Origin: Roseibium aestuarii
GTDB lineage: Bacteria; Pseudomonadota; Alphaproteobacteria; Rhizobiales; Stappiaceae
Reading direction: 5' to 3'
NCBI RefSeq assembly: GCF_008477545.1
Contig: NZ_VORA01000001.1
Span: forward strand, 1,116,001-1,180,000
Length of the DNA: 64,000 nt
The first letter of the stretch is position 1. The number at the start of each line of letters is the position of its first letter. The position numbers and the translations under genes were made by a program. Positions 35,348 through 45,200 of the stretch are shown here, piece by piece. The notes under the pieces were generated by a model, which did no database searches, had not been told where the DNA came from, and saw nothing but the letters and a program-made list of their open reading frames with translations.

Positions 35348-36226
35348 ATGTTCAAGGGATCGATTCCAGCGCTTGTTACACCGTTTTTGAACGGCGCGGT
35401 GGATGAGAAACGCTTTCAGGACTTCGTCGACTGGCAGATAAAAGAGGGCAGCAACGGGCTCGTGCCGGTGGGCACCACCGGTGAAAGCCCGACGCTCACC
35501 CACGATGAACACAAGCGCGTCATCGAGCTCTGCATCGAGGCCGCCGCCGGCCGCGTGCCGGTGATCGCCGGTGCAGGCTCCAACAACACGGTGGAAGCCA
35601 TTGATTTCGCTCAACATGCCGAGAAGGCTGGAGCGGACGCACTGCTCGTGGTGACGCCCTATTACAACAAGCCGAACCAGGCTGGCCTGAAGGCCCATTT
35701 CAAGGCCATCAACGATGCGGTCGGGATTCCGATTCTCATCTACAACATCCCGGGCCGGTCGGTGATCGACATGCTGCCCGAGACGATGGCCGAGCTGTTC
35801 CGCGACTGCAAGAACATCGTCGGCGTCAAGGATGCGACGGCGAACCTTGCAAAGGCCACCCAGCAGCGCCATCTCTGCGGTCCGGACTTCTGCCAGTTGT
35901 CCGGCGAGGACATCACGGCGCTGGCCTTCAACGCCCATGGCGGCAACGGCTGCATCTCGGTGACCGCCAACGTGGCCCCGCGACTGTCGGCCGAATTCCA
36001 GGCGGCTTGCGCGGCAAACGATTTCGCCAAGGCGCTGGAATATCAGGACAAGCTGGGCCTGCTGCACCAGGCGCTCTTCATCGAGCCGAACCCGACCGGC
36101 GTGAAATATGCCCTGTCGCTGCTCGGCAAGATGGAAAACGAACTGCGCCTTCCGCTGGTTCCGGTGAGTGACACCACCAAGCGGGCGGTCGAAGAGGCCA
36201 TGCGCCACGCAGGCCTGATCAACTGA
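35348..36226 (+). CDS. dapA: 4-hydroxy-tetrahydrodipicolinate synthase
   Basis: Condenses pyruvate with aspartate semialdehyde in lysine and meso-diaminopimelate synthesis. The 292-residue TIM barrel has T43-T44 (GTTGESPTL), Y105 (VTPYYNKP), Y132 (YNIPGRS) and the Schiff-base Lys161 in GVKDAT. GAGGGAA precedes the ATG. Followed 89 bp later by smpB, an order common in alphaproteobacteria. A strong 11-bp hairpin separates them. Confidence 0.97.
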   Translation: MFKGSIPALVTPFLNGAVDEKRFQDFVDWQIKEGSNGLVPVGTTGESPTLTHDEHKRVIELCIEAAAGRVPVIAGAGSNNTVEAIDFAQHAEKAGADALLVVTPYYNKPNQAGLKAHFKAINDAVGIPILIYNIPGRSVIDMLPETMAELFRDCKNIVGVKDATANLAKATQQRHLCGPDFCQLSGEDITALAFNAHGGNGCISVTANVAPRLSAEFQAACAANDFAKALEYQDKLGLLHQALFIEPNPTGVKYALSLLGKMENELRLPLVPVSDTTKRAVEEAMRHAGLIN

Positions 36227-36234
36227 CACAGGTT

Positions 36235-36260
36235 CCGGCGGAGGGTTTCCCCTCCGTCGG
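36235..36260 (+). terminator. Hairpin between dapA and smpB
   Basis: An 11-bp stem (36235-36245 with 36250-36260, one G-U pair) closed by TTTC. No T-run, so partial termination or mRNA stabilisation. Confidence 0.6.
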
Positions 36261-36315
36261 GCCCAGGACGGCCGGCGGCGCCTCGGATGGCAGCCGCCGC
36301 AAGGATGAGAGACAC

Positions 36316-36795
36316 ATGGCTGCCAAACGCCCCGGCGCTCCGGCCAAGACCATCATTTCGGACAATCGCAAGGCTCGTTTCAACTTCGAGATCGAGGACA
36401 CCCTCGAGGCCGGCATCGAGTTGAAGGGGACGGAAGTCAAGTCCCTGCGCAACGGCAAGGCGAATATCGCCGAATCCTATGCGGCCGAATATCAGGGCGA
36501 GATCTGGATCTACAACGTCTACATCCCGGAATATCTGCAGGCCAACCGGTTCAATCACGAGCCGCGCCGCCCGCGCAAGCTCCTGCTGCACAAGCGCGAG
36601 ATCGGCAAGCTGGCCGGCGGCGTGCAGAAGGAAGGCAAGACCATCGTCCCGCTGAAGCTCTATTTTAACGAGGATGGCCGGGCCAAGCTGGAGATCGCGC
36701 TCGCCAAGGGCAAGAAGCTCCACGACAAGCGCGAGACCGAAAAGAAGCGCGACTGGAACCGGGAAAAGGCGCGTATTCTCAAGAACAACGGCTGA
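36316..36795 (+). CDS. smpB: SsrA-binding protein SmpB (trans-translation)
   Basis: A 159-residue RNA-binding protein that brings tmRNA to stalled ribosomes. Family marks: [56 protein letters not shown], and the basic C-terminal tail ([20 protein letters not shown]) that enters the mRNA channel. tmRNA itself is not in the window. A terminator follows at 36802. Confidence 0.97.
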   Translation: MAAKRPGAPAKTIISDNRKARFNFEIEDTLEAGIELKGTEVKSLRNGKANIAESYAAEYQGEIWIYNVYIPEYLQANRFNHEPRRPRKLLLHKREIGKLAGGVQKEGKTIVPLKLYFNEDGRAKLEIALAKGKKLHDKRETEKKRDWNREKARILKNNG

Positions 36796-36801
36796 TCTGG
36801 C

Positions 36802-36844
36802 GCCCCCTGGCGCGAGGCCTGTAGCCTCGCAGGCCGGGGCGTTT
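36802..36844 (+). terminator. Terminator after smpB
   Basis: Nested hairpin: outer GCCCC/GGGGC (36802-36806 with 36836-36840) and inner GCGAGGC/GCCTCGC (36812-36818 with 36824-36830), followed by GTTTTC. Confidence 0.8.
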
Positions 36845-36970
36845 TCTTTGCGTTATCCTCCACCCATGCACCGGGTTTCTCAGGCCTTCCGCACAGGCTT
36901 TTCAACACGTGTTGCCCGGCGTATCCGCGCGTCGTGACAGGCACCCATCCGGCAACCGGCCTGACGCGGC

Positions 36971-37435
36971 TCAACTCTGACGGAGCGCGAGGGTCTCCAC
37001 ATGCGCCCTCAGCGCCGCGGTGAGAGGCACCGGGCGGCGGGTTGTCCTGTCTACCAGCACATGCACGAAGCGACCCTCGACGGCCGGCAGGTCGGCGCCT
37101 TGAACAAATGCCCCCAGCCGATAGGTCACCGAACTCGTGCCCGCCCGCTCCACGGCCACGCCGATGTCGAGCCTTGCCGGATGATGCGCCTCGCGGAAAT
37201 AACGGCAGCCGGTCTCGACCACGAGAAAGATCTGGGGTGATCCTGCCGGGTCCAGCAGGCCTTTCGTGATCAGCAGGTTGTTCACGGCCGTGTCGAAGTA
37301 GCTGTAGAACACCACATTGTTCAGATGCCCGTAGACATCCACATCCGCCCATCGGGTATCGATTGAGATGAACTGAGGGTAGCTTGCACGGGGCAGGGGG
37401 GCGTCGCGTTCGGCCAAGGCGTGTGTCTCTTTCAT
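36971..37435 (-). CDS. Acyl-CoA thioesterase, YbgC/FadM-like hotdog fold
   Basis: A 154-residue hotdog-fold thioesterase. The active-site region ISIDTRWADVDVYGHLNNVV carries the catalytic Asp, and RYFREAHHPARLDIGVAVER follows. Typical length and motif for the 4-hydroxybenzoyl-CoA thioesterase/YbgC family. Substrate not predictable. Convergent with smpB. Confidence 0.9.
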   Translation of the reverse strand: MKETHALAERDAPLPRASYPQFISIDTRWADVDVYGHLNNVVFYSYFDTAVNNLLITKGLLDPAGSPQIFLVVETGCRYFREAHHPARLDIGVAVERAGTSSVTYRLGAFVQGADLPAVEGRFVHVLVDRTTRRPVPLTAALRAHVETLALRQS

Positions 37436-37648
37436 GAGGGATCTGGTGCTCCTCGACAGGCGCGTCGGGCGGTCTCCCGATTAAAGCCCAGGATCACCCG
37501 CCCGCGAAACCCTCCCGGTGAAGTGAGTGAGGAGAAGTGAGACACTGTCTGTCTTTCCGTCTGTCCGGGCAGGCGAACGGCGTGTTAGACATCGCTCTCA
37601 TTTCCCCTTGGCCTCTCGCCTTGCGCCGCTCGCCGCGCTCTTACCTCT

Positions 37649-37760
37649 CCATCGTCGTGCCATGTCTCGACCATGGCATCCATGCCGTGTCTTCTCGACA
37701 GACCCGGCGCGGAGTATGCCGACCCGTCACGGCATGGATGGCAGCATCGAGTGCTGCCAT
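37649..37760. repeat. 112-bp intergenic repeat, copy 1
   Basis: Direct repeat of 38215-38326, same length and most bases alike. Internally, CATGGCATCCATGCCGTG near the left is answered by TCACGGCATGGATGGCAG near the right, so each copy can fold into a long hairpin. A fragment recurs near 26144. Confidence 0.8.
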
Positions 37761-37931
37761 GTCGGAGGAGAGGGCGGTGACTGAGAGGGGCTGCCACAGC
37801 GAGATGCCGGGGCAGCGCCCCAGCAGGCCAAAGGGTGATTGGTGCTCTCTTCCGAGACAGTAGACGGCAGTGAATGCACCGAACGGACATACCAGAGACC
37901 GTCCACGCCCGGGCCCAACGCCTCCCACCCG

Positions 37932-38035
37932 GTCATCCTCGGCCCTGTGCCGAGGATCCAGTTCTTCATCGAAGGCGGGGGAAAATAATCCGGCACCTCA
38001 GCGGGTTACTGGATCCCCGCCTGCGCGGGGATGAC
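37932..38035. repeat. Head-to-head pair of short palindromic elements
   Basis: GTCATCCTCGG...CCGAGGATCCAG (37932-37961) and CTGGATCCCCGC...GCGGGGATGAC (38009-38035) are inverted relative to each other, as in the 20626-20708 pair. A third element CTGGATACTCGGG...CCCGAGCAAGAC is at 38095-38124. Confidence 0.7.
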
Positions 38036-38214
38036 GTGGATAGCCCAGAGAGCATCGCGCTGCTGGTATGCACAACGTGCGTGGAGAACATGCCCTGGAT
38101 ACTCGGGACAGGCCCGAGCAAGACGGAGGAGAGGTCAGTGTGAGACGCAGGCCTTTTCCTTCGCCCCTGCCCGCAGCCCTCAATGCCTCAGACACTCTCC
38201 ACCGGCCTAACTCG

Positions 38215-38326
38215 CCATCGTCGTGCCATGGCTCGACCATGGCATCCATGCCGTTCCCTATCGACAGACCCGGCACCGCGTGGGCCCGCGCGTCACGGCA
38301 TGGATGGCAGCATCACGTGCTGCCAT
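38215..38326. repeat. 112-bp intergenic repeat, copy 2
   Basis: Second copy of the 37649 element, 454 bp away in the same orientation, ending 42 bp before the parC stop codon. It could serve as a transcription end for parC. Confidence 0.8.
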
Positions 38327-38367
38327 GACGGGGGCACAAGGCGCATTCCGTGGCGCGCGCGTCGTGG

Positions 38368-40617
38368 TTACGGCTTGCGGGGGCCGAAGCGGTTGCTGCG
38401 GGGGAAGCCGGCAGGGGGCAGGCGTCCGGCCTGGGCCCGGTCGCCGCGCCAGTCCGCGAGGTCCTCGAGCGAGCGGTTGAAGCTCCGGTCCGAACTGTCG
38501 GTCCAGGTCAGGCCGTCCTCCGCCTTGAACACCCGGATGTCGGCGATGGAGCCGTCCCGGTAGCGCTGCAGGCGCACGCCGCGGCCGCGGGTCATGATGC
38601 CGACCTGCTCCAGCGGGAAGACGAGAAGCTTGCGGTTCTCACCGATGATGGCGACCTGGTCCCCGTCCGCTTCGACGCAGAGACAGGCTTCCGCCGGCAA
38701 GGTGACATTGAGCACCTGCTTGCCCTTGCGCGTGTTGGCGACGACCGTGTCTTCCTCCACCACGAAGCCCCGGGCCTCGGTGGTGGCCACCAGCAGCTTG
38801 CGTCCGGGCTTGTGGGTAAACGCGGAGACGATGTCCTGGGCCTCGTCCATGTCCACCATGAGGCGGATCGGTTCGCCGTGACCGCGCCCGCCCGGCAGCT
38901 TGTCGGCCGCCAGCGTGAAGAACTTGCCGCCCGTGGTGAAGACTAGGATCTTGTCCGTGGTCTCCCCGTGGAAGGAGAGCTTGAGCTTGTCGCCCTGCTT
39001 GAAGGCGACGGAGCTCAGGTCGCTCTGGTGTCCCTTCAGGGCGCGGATCCAGCCCTTTTCGGAGACGATCACTGTGATCGGCTCCTTTTCGATCATGGCC
39101 TGGTAGATGTCTTCCAGATCGTGATCGGAGGCCTCGCCCTTGTCGGTGCGGCGCTTGCCGATGGCCGTATCCAGACCATAGGCCTTGGAAATGTCGGCGA
39201 TTTCCTTGCTGATCTTGGTCCATTGGCGGGCATCGGAGCCGAGCAGCTTCGTCAGCTCGTCCTTTTCCGCCGTGAGCTTGTCGTGCTCCTTGCGGATTTC
39301 CATCTCTTCCAGCTTGCGCAAGGAGCGCAGGCGCATGTTGAGGATGGCTTCCGCCTGCACGTCCGTCAGCTCGAACGTGCGCATCAGCTCGGCCTTGACC
39401 TCATCCTCCTCGCGGATGATGCGGATCACCTCGTCCAGGTTGAGATAGGCGATCAGATGGCCCTGAAGCACCTCGAGCCGGTGGTTGATCTGCCCGAGCC
39501 GGTGTTCCGAGCGGCGGACCAGAACCTCCTTGCGGTGGTCCAGCCATTCGCGCAGCACCTGCTTCACGCCCATCACCATGGGCACCTTGCCCATGGAGAG
39601 CACGTTCATGTTCAGCGAGAACCGGTTTTCCAGGTCCGTCAGCTTGAACAGGCTTTCCATCAACAGCTGGGGGTCGACGTTGCGCGACCGGGGCACCAGA
39701 ACCACGCGCACGTCTTCCGCGCTTTCGTCGCGCACGTCATCGAGCAGCGGCAGCTTGCGGGCAAGCAGCAGCTCGGCGATCTTCTCGATGAGCCGGGACT
39801 TCTGCACCTGATAGGGGATCTCGGTGACGACGATCTGCCACTGGCCTCGATCGAGCTCTTCCTTCTCCCAGCGCGCCCGCACCCGGAACGAGCCACGGCC
39901 GGTCTCATAGGCCTCCAGGATCGAGCCTTCGTCGGACACCAGAATGCCCCCGGTGGGGAAGTCCGGTCCCTGGATGAACTGCATGAGATCGCGCGTCGTG
40001 CAGTCCGGGTTCTTGATCAGGTGCTGGGAGGCTTCGCAAAGCTCGTGCACATTGTGCGGCGGGATGGAGGTCGCCATGCCCACGGCGATGCCGGAGGAAC
40101 CATTGGCCAGAAGGTTGGGGAACCCGCCGGGCAGGACGATGGGTTCCTTGTCCTCGCCGTCATAGGTCTCACGGAATTCGACCGCGTCCTCGTCCAGCCC
40201 GTCCAGCAGGCGGCGGGCCGTCTCGGTCATGCGCGCTTCGGTGTATCGCATGGCCGCGGCACTGTCGCCGTCCACGTTGCCGAAGTTGCCCTGGCCATCG
40301 ATGAGAGGATACCGCTGGGCGAAGTCTTGGGCGAGGCGCACCAGCGCGTCATAGACGGCCTGGTCCCCGTGGGGGTGATACTTACCGATCACGTCGCCGA
40401 CCACGCGGGCGCATTTCTTGAACCCGGCATTGGGGTCCAGCTTCAGCAGCCGCATGGCATAGAGCAGGCGCCGATGCACCGGCTTCAGGCCGTCGCGCAC
40501 GTCCGGCAGCGCACGGTGCATGATGGTGGACAGGGCATAGGCGAGGTAGCGCTCTTCCAGCGCTTCACGCAGGTCAATGCCTTCGATGCCATTCGGCGGA
40601 ATCAGCTCGTTTCCCAT
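38368..40617 (-). CDS. parC: DNA topoisomerase IV subunit A
   Basis: The 749-residue A subunit of topoisomerase IV, decatenating daughter chromosomes. The N-terminus has [20 protein letters not shown] and [14 protein letters not shown]; the catalytic Tyr125 lies in [10 protein letters not shown] coiled-coil/tower region and a C-terminal beta-pinwheel domain of roughly 250 residues (blades such as [17 protein letters not shown]) follow. Length fits ParC rather than GyrA. parE is not in the window. Upstream spacer of about 350 bp separates it from the GGDEF/EAL gene. Confidence 0.96.
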   Translation of the reverse strand: MGNELIPPNGIEGIDLREALEERYLAYALSTIMHRALPDVRDGLKPVHRRLLYAMRLLKLDPNAGFKKCARVVGDVIGKYHPHGDQAVYDALVRLAQDFAQRYPLIDGQGNFGNVDGDSAAAMRYTEARMTETARRLLDGLDEDAVEFRETYDGEDKEPIVLPGGFPNLLANGSSGIAVGMATSIPPHNVHELCEASQHLIKNPDCTTRDLMQFIQGPDFPTGGILVSDEGSILEAYETGRGSFRVRARWEKEELDRGQWQIVVTEIPYQVQKSRLIEKIAELLLARKLPLLDDVRDESAEDVRVVLVPRSRNVDPQLLMESLFKLTDLENRFSLNMNVLSMGKVPMVMGVKQVLREWLDHRKEVLVRRSEHRLGQINHRLEVLQGHLIAYLNLDEVIRIIREEDEVKAELMRTFELTDVQAEAILNMRLRSLRKLEEMEIRKEHDKLTAEKDELTKLLGSDARQWTKISKEIADISKAYGLDTAIGKRRTDKGEASDHDLEDIYQAMIEKEPITVIVSEKGWIRALKGHQSDLSSVAFKQGDKLKLSFHGETTDKILVFTTGGKFFTLAADKLPGGRGHGEPIRLMVDMDEAQDIVSAFTHKPGRKLLVATTEARGFVVEEDTVVANTRKGKQVLNVTLPAEACLCVEADGDQVAIIGENRKLLVFPLEQVGIMTRGRGVRLQRYRDGSIADIRVFKAEDGLTWTDSSDRSFNRSLEDLADWRGDRAQAGRLPPAGFPRSNRFGPRKP

Positions 40618-40973
40618 GTCAAGACAAGTAGCAGCCGAAGACGGTGGATCGCAATGCGGTGGAGCCCGGGGCAGGGCGCCTGAGCGGCAGTTTTCCCCGG
40701 TTCCCGGCGCTCTTCCGGCACGGAGCGCCGGTCCGGCCGGGAGACTTGCCTTGCACCTGCCTCAGAGGCGCGACGAGCGAGGCTGCGGGGGCAACGCAAG
40801 GGAAGTACGACAATGCGTGCCGGTAAATATGCGTAATCAAATTAATCTCTGATAAATGACCAAGGGTTAGAATTGTCAGTGGTGTTGACCGAAGGATGAG
40901 GTGCTGTCCAGGGCCCGGACAGGTGCATCCCGGTTGTGGCAGTTGGGCAGTGCATGAAGAAAAGACCGGTCCC
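40618..40973. other. Divergent intergenic region between parC and the GGDEF/EAL gene
   Basis: About 356 bp, with an AT-rich stretch at about 40825-40880 suited to promoters. The reading frame of the next gene extends back to ATG 40896, but that stretch is Cys/Gly/Pro-rich and unlike coding sequence. No other element recognised. Confidence 0.5.
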
Positions 40974-42995
40974 TTGAGTATCCTGAAGTCAGCCTTTTCT
41001 CAGATTTCGAGAGATCCCGACCTTCTGAAGGCGCAATACGCGGCCAACATCAATCAGATTCCCCTGATGTACTTTCTTGTGGTCGTCGGCACCTGGGGGC
41101 TGGCCTCCAGTTTCTTCGAACGGGCACCCGCCTGGCTGTCGATCTGGCTGCCTGTTGCCCTGACGGTGGTGGCCACGGCGCGGATTGTCACCTGGGTCCG
41201 CCTGCGGCACCAGCGGGTCAGCGCCAAACTCGCCTTCAAGGCGCTGCGCACCACCAACCGCGTCTCCGGCCTGATTTCCCTTGCCTTCGTCATCTGGGCG
41301 CTCACGCTCACCCCTTATGCGGACGACCACACCCGCGGTCACGTGGCCTTCTATCTGGGCATCACCTCCGTTGGCTGCATGTTCTGTCTCATGCACATCC
41401 GCTCGGCCGCCCTGATGATGGCGATCGTGGTCAATGGTGGGTTCGTCTGGTTCGCGGTGCTCAATGGCGACCGGGTGTTCCTGGCCGAAGCCATCAACGT
41501 GGTGCTCGCGTCTGCGGCGATGCTGGTCATCCTGCGGGTGAACTTCAAGGATTTCGAGGCGCTCATCGACAGCCGCCGCCGCCTGCTCTCCCAGCAGAAG
41601 GAGCTCGTGCGCCGCGAGGCCATGACCCGGCAGTTGAGCGAGGAAGCCTTCCGTCTCGCCTATATGGATGACCTGACCGAGCTGCCCAACCGGCGCCATT
41701 TCTTCGAGGAACTGGGCGATCGCATCGCTCTGCGCCAGCGCGGCGAGGGAGAGGGCAACTTCTTCATCGGCGTTCTGGATCTGGACGAGTTCAAGCGGGT
41801 CAATGACGTCTACGGCCACACCTGCGGTGACCGCTTGCTGCGCCATGTGGCCGAACGCCTGATCGGTCTCAATCGCAACGACATGTTCCTGGCCCGTCTG
41901 GGCGGCGACGAGTTCGCCCTGCTCATCGATGCGGACCCCAGCGACGGCGAGATGGTGCGGATCGGCAGCCAGATCTGTCATCAGATCGAGGCCCCCATGG
42001 ATCTCGAGGACGCTGTCCTGGAATGCTCCGTTTCCATCGGCTTTGCCCGCTGGACGGGGGAGGGACAGACCCCGGAAGTGCTCTACGAGCAAGCCGATTA
42101 TGCGCTCTATCAGGTCAAGCGCGGCGGCAAGGCCGGATGCCAGATCTTCGGACCCGACCACGAATTCGAGGTGCAGCGCGCCCGCGTTCTGGAGCGCAGC
42201 CTGCGGTCCGCCACCTTCGAGCGCGAACTGAGCGTCGTCTTCCAGCCGATCATCGACACGGCCAGCGGCCGGGTGCTCGCCTTCGAGAGCCTTGCCCGCT
42301 GGAACTCGGACGTTCTCGGGCCCATTCCCCCGGTGACCTTCATTCCGATTGCCGAGCGCATCGGGCTGATCGACAGCCTGACCTTCGCGCTCCTGCGCAA
42401 GGCTCTGCCCGAGCTGGCCCGCTGGCCGGAGCATGTGCGCCTGTCCTTCAACCTCTCGGCCAAGTCGGTCACGTCGAGCCACTTCATCGACGGGCTCATC
42501 GGCGAGATCGAGGCCCTCGGCGCGCGGCCAGAGCGGATCGACTTCGAGATTACCGAAACCGCGATGATCGACAATTTCGCCGAGATGGCGAGTGCGATCG
42601 AGCGGCTCAAGCTGGCGGGCTTCGGCATTGCGCTGGATGACTTCGGCACCGGCTATTCCAGCCTCGTGCATCTCCACCGCCTGCCGCTCGACAAGATCAA
42701 GATCGACAAGTCCTTCGTCTGCAATCTCGTGGAGGATCAGGCCAGCTGCACCATCGTGCGCTCGCTTCTCGCCCTCGGTCGCCAGCTTCAGGTCGGCTGC
42801 ATCGTTGAAGGGGTCGAGACGGCGGAGATCCGCGATCTGGTGCGCGACCTCGGCGGATCCATCATGCAGGGCTACCACTTCGCCCGCCCGATGGCGGCGG
42901 ACCGGGTGTTGTCCTATCTGGAGCAGCTTCAGGGCACCGGCGCCGATGACACCACCCCGCAAGAGGTGCCCATGTCGCGGGTGGTCAACGCCTGA
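40974..42995 (+). CDS. Membrane-bound GGDEF/EAL protein (cyclic di-GMP turnover)
   Basis: About 673 residues (TTG start at 40974; the frame opens at ATG 40896). N-terminal membrane sensor of several helices (PLMYFLVVVGTWGLASSFF and following). GGDEF domain with an intact motif GGDEF at residues 310-314 (LARLGGDEFALL), so diguanylate cyclase activity is possible. EAL domain follows with the motif read as ESL (438-440, FESLARW), keeping the metal-binding Glu, plus FNLSAKSV, FEITETAM, DDFGTGYSSL, KIDKSFV and EGVET. Both domains look catalytically competent; the net direction cannot be told from sequence. Confidence 0.92.
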   Translation: MSILKSAFSQISRDPDLLKAQYAANINQIPLMYFLVVVGTWGLASSFFERAPAWLSIWLPVALTVVATARIVTWVRLRHQRVSAKLAFKALRTTNRVSGLISLAFVIWALTLTPYADDHTRGHVAFYLGITSVGCMFCLMHIRSAALMMAIVVNGGFVWFAVLNGDRVFLAEAINVVLASAAMLVILRVNFKDFEALIDSRRRLLSQQKELVRREAMTRQLSEEAFRLAYMDDLTELPNRRHFFEELGDRIALRQRGEGEGNFFIGVLDLDEFKRVNDVYGHTCGDRLLRHVAERLIGLNRNDMFLARLGGDEFALLIDADPSDGEMVRIGSQICHQIEAPMDLEDAVLECSVSIGFARWTGEGQTPEVLYEQADYALYQVKRGGKAGCQIFGPDHEFEVQRARVLERSLRSATFERELSVVFQPIIDTASGRVLAFESLARWNSDVLGPIPPVTFIPIAERIGLIDSLTFALLRKALPELARWPEHVRLSFNLSAKSVTSSHFIDGLIGEIEALGARPERIDFEITETAMIDNFAEMASAIERLKLAGFGIALDDFGTGYSSLVHLHRLPLDKIKIDKSFVCNLVEDQASCTIVRSLLALGRQLQVGCIVEGVETAEIRDLVRDLGGSIMQGYHFARPMAADRVLSYLEQLQGTGADDTTPQEVPMSRVVNA

Positions 42996-43005
42996 TCACG
43001 CGCCC

Positions 43006-43935
43006 TCAGCGCCGCGGACCTACCAGTCCGAGAGTGGAGGATCCGTCCCCCGGGTCCACGTCCGAAGCGGCATCGATCTCCAGGAAGTCCCAGGGCTGTT
43101 CGATCCGGTAGGTCTTGCCATAGGCCGCAATCAGCGCCCTGCGCGTGGCGCTCAGGCTGTCGAGAGGCCCTTGGGCCTGTTGGGCCGTGTCCCTTGAAGC
43201 CTCGCGGCCAGGGGAGGATGGCGACGCCTTTGCGACGCCTTGCGGGCCCCGCCTTGCGTGTCCATGTCCCTCGGCCACCCGCTCCAGGAAGAAGCTGGCC
43301 AGATCGAACCCGGCCAGAATGTCCCGGAAGGAAATCTCCGATCCCCTTTGCCGGTGCCCCTCGACCAGAAAGCCGGGCAGGGGCAGCATCCGGTCATGAT
43401 AGGGCTGACCCGCCTCGCGGCTGACGGCGCGTCCCGACTTCGGCGAGACATAGGCCAGATCATCCGCCCGCCCTGTCGCCGCACAGCGCTCCAGATCCAG
43501 ACCGAAACCGAGCTCGGAGAGCACCTGCAGTTCCAGCTTCACCATGAGCGGCGCGGCGATGCGCGGCTCGTCCAGATGGTCGCAGAGGATCAGGAGGGCT
43601 TCATAGAGGGCGGGATGGCTGTCGCGTTCCGGCAGCAGCCGCAGGAGCGCGGCCAGATGCTGAAGCCCGTAGAGCGCGGCCGGAGAGGCGAGAAAGCCTG
43701 CCGTGCGCGCGGTGAGAAGCTCGATGCGGAACTGGCCGAGCTGGCTGCCCAGCCGCGCCTTCCAGGTGGCCCGCACGCTGTTGCCGGGCTGCAGGGCCGA
43801 GACCTGCCGGCGGGACCGTCCGGCGCGCACCATCCCCAGATGCCGCCCGTGCCCGGGCGTCATCACCTCGACGATGAGGTCGGCTTCCCCGTGCTTGCGG
43901 GTTGCCAGGATGAGGGCGTCGCTCGTCCATTCCAT
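43006..43935 (-). CDS. recO: DNA repair protein RecO
   Basis: A 309-residue RecFOR pathway protein that loads RecA at gaps. N-terminal OB fold begins MEWTSDALILATRKHGEADL; then GRHLGMVRAGRSRRQVSALQ and PAALYGLQHLAALLRLLPER in the helical part. It is longer than the E. coli protein (242 aa), with a C-terminal Ser/Pro/Gly-rich extension from about residue 240 (SSPGREASRDTAQQ and so on). The Zn-finger Cys set of some RecO proteins is not seen (only FGLDLERCAATG). Downstream of era in the same orientation. Confidence 0.92.
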   Translation of the reverse strand: MEWTSDALILATRKHGEADLIVEVMTPGHGRHLGMVRAGRSRRQVSALQPGNSVRATWKARLGSQLGQFRIELLTARTAGFLASPAALYGLQHLAALLRLLPERDSHPALYEALLILCDHLDEPRIAAPLMVKLELQVLSELGFGLDLERCAATGRADDLAYVSPKSGRAVSREAGQPYHDRMLPLPGFLVEGHRQRGSEISFRDILAGFDLASFFLERVAEGHGHARRGPQGVAKASPSSPGREASRDTAQQAQGPLDSLSATRRALIAAYGKTYRIEQPWDFLEIDAASDVDPGDGSSTLGLVGPRR

Positions 43936-43971
43936 CGGGGCAGACTAGTCGATTCCGGTCGCAAAAGCAGG

Positions 43972-44001
43972 ACGGGGGCGCCGGATCTCCGACGCCCCCG
44001 T
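43972..44001 (-). terminator. Hairpin between era and recO
   Basis: A 9-bp perfect stem (43972-43980 with 43993-44001), 12-nt loop, in the 106-bp gap. On the minus strand it follows era and precedes recO; a T-rich stretch (CTTTTG) comes only 6 nt later, so termination may be partial. Confidence 0.55.
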
Positions 44002-44041
44002 AATCATTATTCTGGTGATTATCAGTCTGGTGAGGAGCGGT

Positions 44042-45190
44042 TCAGCGGGGGAACTCCAGCCCCATTTCTCGGTAGCGCTCCGGATCATCCGCCCAGTTCT
44101 CCCGCACCTTCACGAAGAGGAACAGGTGAACGGGCGCCTCGATGATCTCCGACAACTCGTTGCGCGAGGCGGTCGAGATGGCCTTGATCGTTGCCCCCCG
44201 CTTGCCGAGGACGATCGACTTCTGGCTGTCGCGCTCCACGTAGATCGTCTGCTCCACCCGGGCCGATCCGTCCTTGCGGCTTTCCCAGCGCTCAGTCTCG
44301 ACCGTGGAAATATAGGGCAGCTCCTGGTGCAGCCGCTCGAATAGCTTCTCGCGGGTGATCTCGGCCGCAAGAATGCGCAGCGGCAGATCCGAAGGCTGGT
44401 CTTCCGGGAAGAGCCAGGGGCTTTCGGGCACCTTGTCGGAGAAATAGTCGAGGATCGCATCCGTGCCGCTGCCGTTCAGGGCCGAGACCATGAAGGTCTC
44501 GTCAAAGCGCACGAACTCGTTCGCGGCCTGGGCGAGCTTCAGCAGCTGCTCCTTCTTCGCCACGTCGATCTTGTTGAGGATCAGCACCTTGGGCGACTGG
44601 ATGTCCTTGAGGCGCAGCAGGATCTTCTCCACCTCCTCGTCGATCCCCTTGCGGGCATCGATCAGAAGGGCAATGAGATCCGCGTCGCGCGCCCCGCCCC
44701 AGGCCGTGTCGACCATGGCCCGGTCGAGACGGCGCTTGGGCTTGAAGATGCCCGGCGTGTCCACGAAGACGAGCTGAGAGGCGCCATGCATGGCGATGCC
44801 GCGCACGATGGCACGCGTCGTCTGCACCTTGTGGGTGACGATGGAGACCTTGGTGCCGACCAGCTGGTTGATCAGGGTCGACTTGCCCGCATTGGGCGCG
44901 CCGATGAGGGCAATGAAGCCCGCACGGGTGTTGTCGGGCAGGGGGGCTGCCGGATCGGGCAGGGGCATGTCGAAGCGCGGAGCACGCGCCGCGAGCGCGT
45001 CCTCGTCGCCTTCTTCATCGTCGAAGTCGTCGCCCTCGAAGTCATCGCCCTCGAAGTCTGCGCCCTCGAAATCGTCGTCCTCAAGGGCCTCGGCGTCCAG
45101 ATCGGCGTCGTCGCGCGTATCTTCGGCCTGCTCGGTCGCAGCCAGAGGATCCTTCGGCAGATCGTCGTCAGGGGTGTCGTGAGTGTTCAC
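44042..45190 (-). CDS. era: GTPase Era with acidic N-terminal extension
   Basis: A 382-residue ribosome-assembly GTPase that binds 16S rRNA. G1 GAPNAGKST at about 97-104, G3 DTPG, G4 NKID, then a C-terminal KH domain (KSIVLGKRGATIKAI). The bacterial norm is about 300 residues; here an extra 80 N-terminal residues are acidic, with four repeats of the D/E-F-E-G-D type (about 38-58). GTG 45190 is preferred because AGGA lies 8 nt upstream and it is 10 bp after rnc; the frame runs further back inside rnc. Co-transcribed with rnc and lepB. Confidence 0.94.
   Translation of the reverse strand: MNTHDTPDDDLPKDPLAATEQAEDTRDDADLDAEALEDDDFEGADFEGDDFEGDDFDDEEGDEDALAARAPRFDMPLPDPAAPLPDNTRAGFIALIGAPNAGKSTLINQLVGTKVSIVTHKVQTTRAIVRGIAMHGASQLVFVDTPGIFKPKRRLDRAMVDTAWGGARDADLIALLIDARKGIDEEVEKILLRLKDIQSPKVLILNKIDVAKKEQLLKLAQAANEFVRFDETFMVSALNGSGTDAILDYFSDKVPESPWLFPEDQPSDLPLRILAAEITREKLFERLHQELPYISTVETERWESRKDGSARVEQTIYVERDSQKSIVLGKRGATIKAISTASRNELSEIIEAPVHLFLFVKVRENWADDPERYREMGLEFPR
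45021..45080. repeat. Four tandem 15-bp units inside era
   Basis: TCGAAGTCGTCGCCC-type units at 45021-45035, 45036-45050, 45051-45065 and 45066-45080. They code in frame for the acidic repeats of the Era extension. Confidence 0.9.
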
Positions 45191-45200
45191 GGGCAGTGTC

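Larger units (their letters stand above)
37436..38367. repeat. Long intergenic region with nested palindromic repeats
   Basis: About 930 bp without a credible gene (the short open frames are overlapping and low quality). It carries two copies of a 112-bp hairpin-forming direct repeat (37649-37760, 38215-38326), and between them three short palindromes at 37932-37961, 38009-38035 and 38095-38124, the first two in opposite orientation. Confidence 0.7.

Noticed and set aside
37436-38367. Possible CRISPR array in the repeat-rich intergenic region
   Set aside because: The repeats are of different lengths, irregularly spaced and palindromic; no uniform spacer pattern and no cas genes.
38968-40683. 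571-codon plus-strand open frame across parC
   Set aside because: Antisense to a gene with unmistakable topoisomerase motifs.
40989-42962. 657-codon minus-strand open frame across the GGDEF/EAL gene
   Set aside because: No motif; the plus strand has intact GGDEF and EAL domains.
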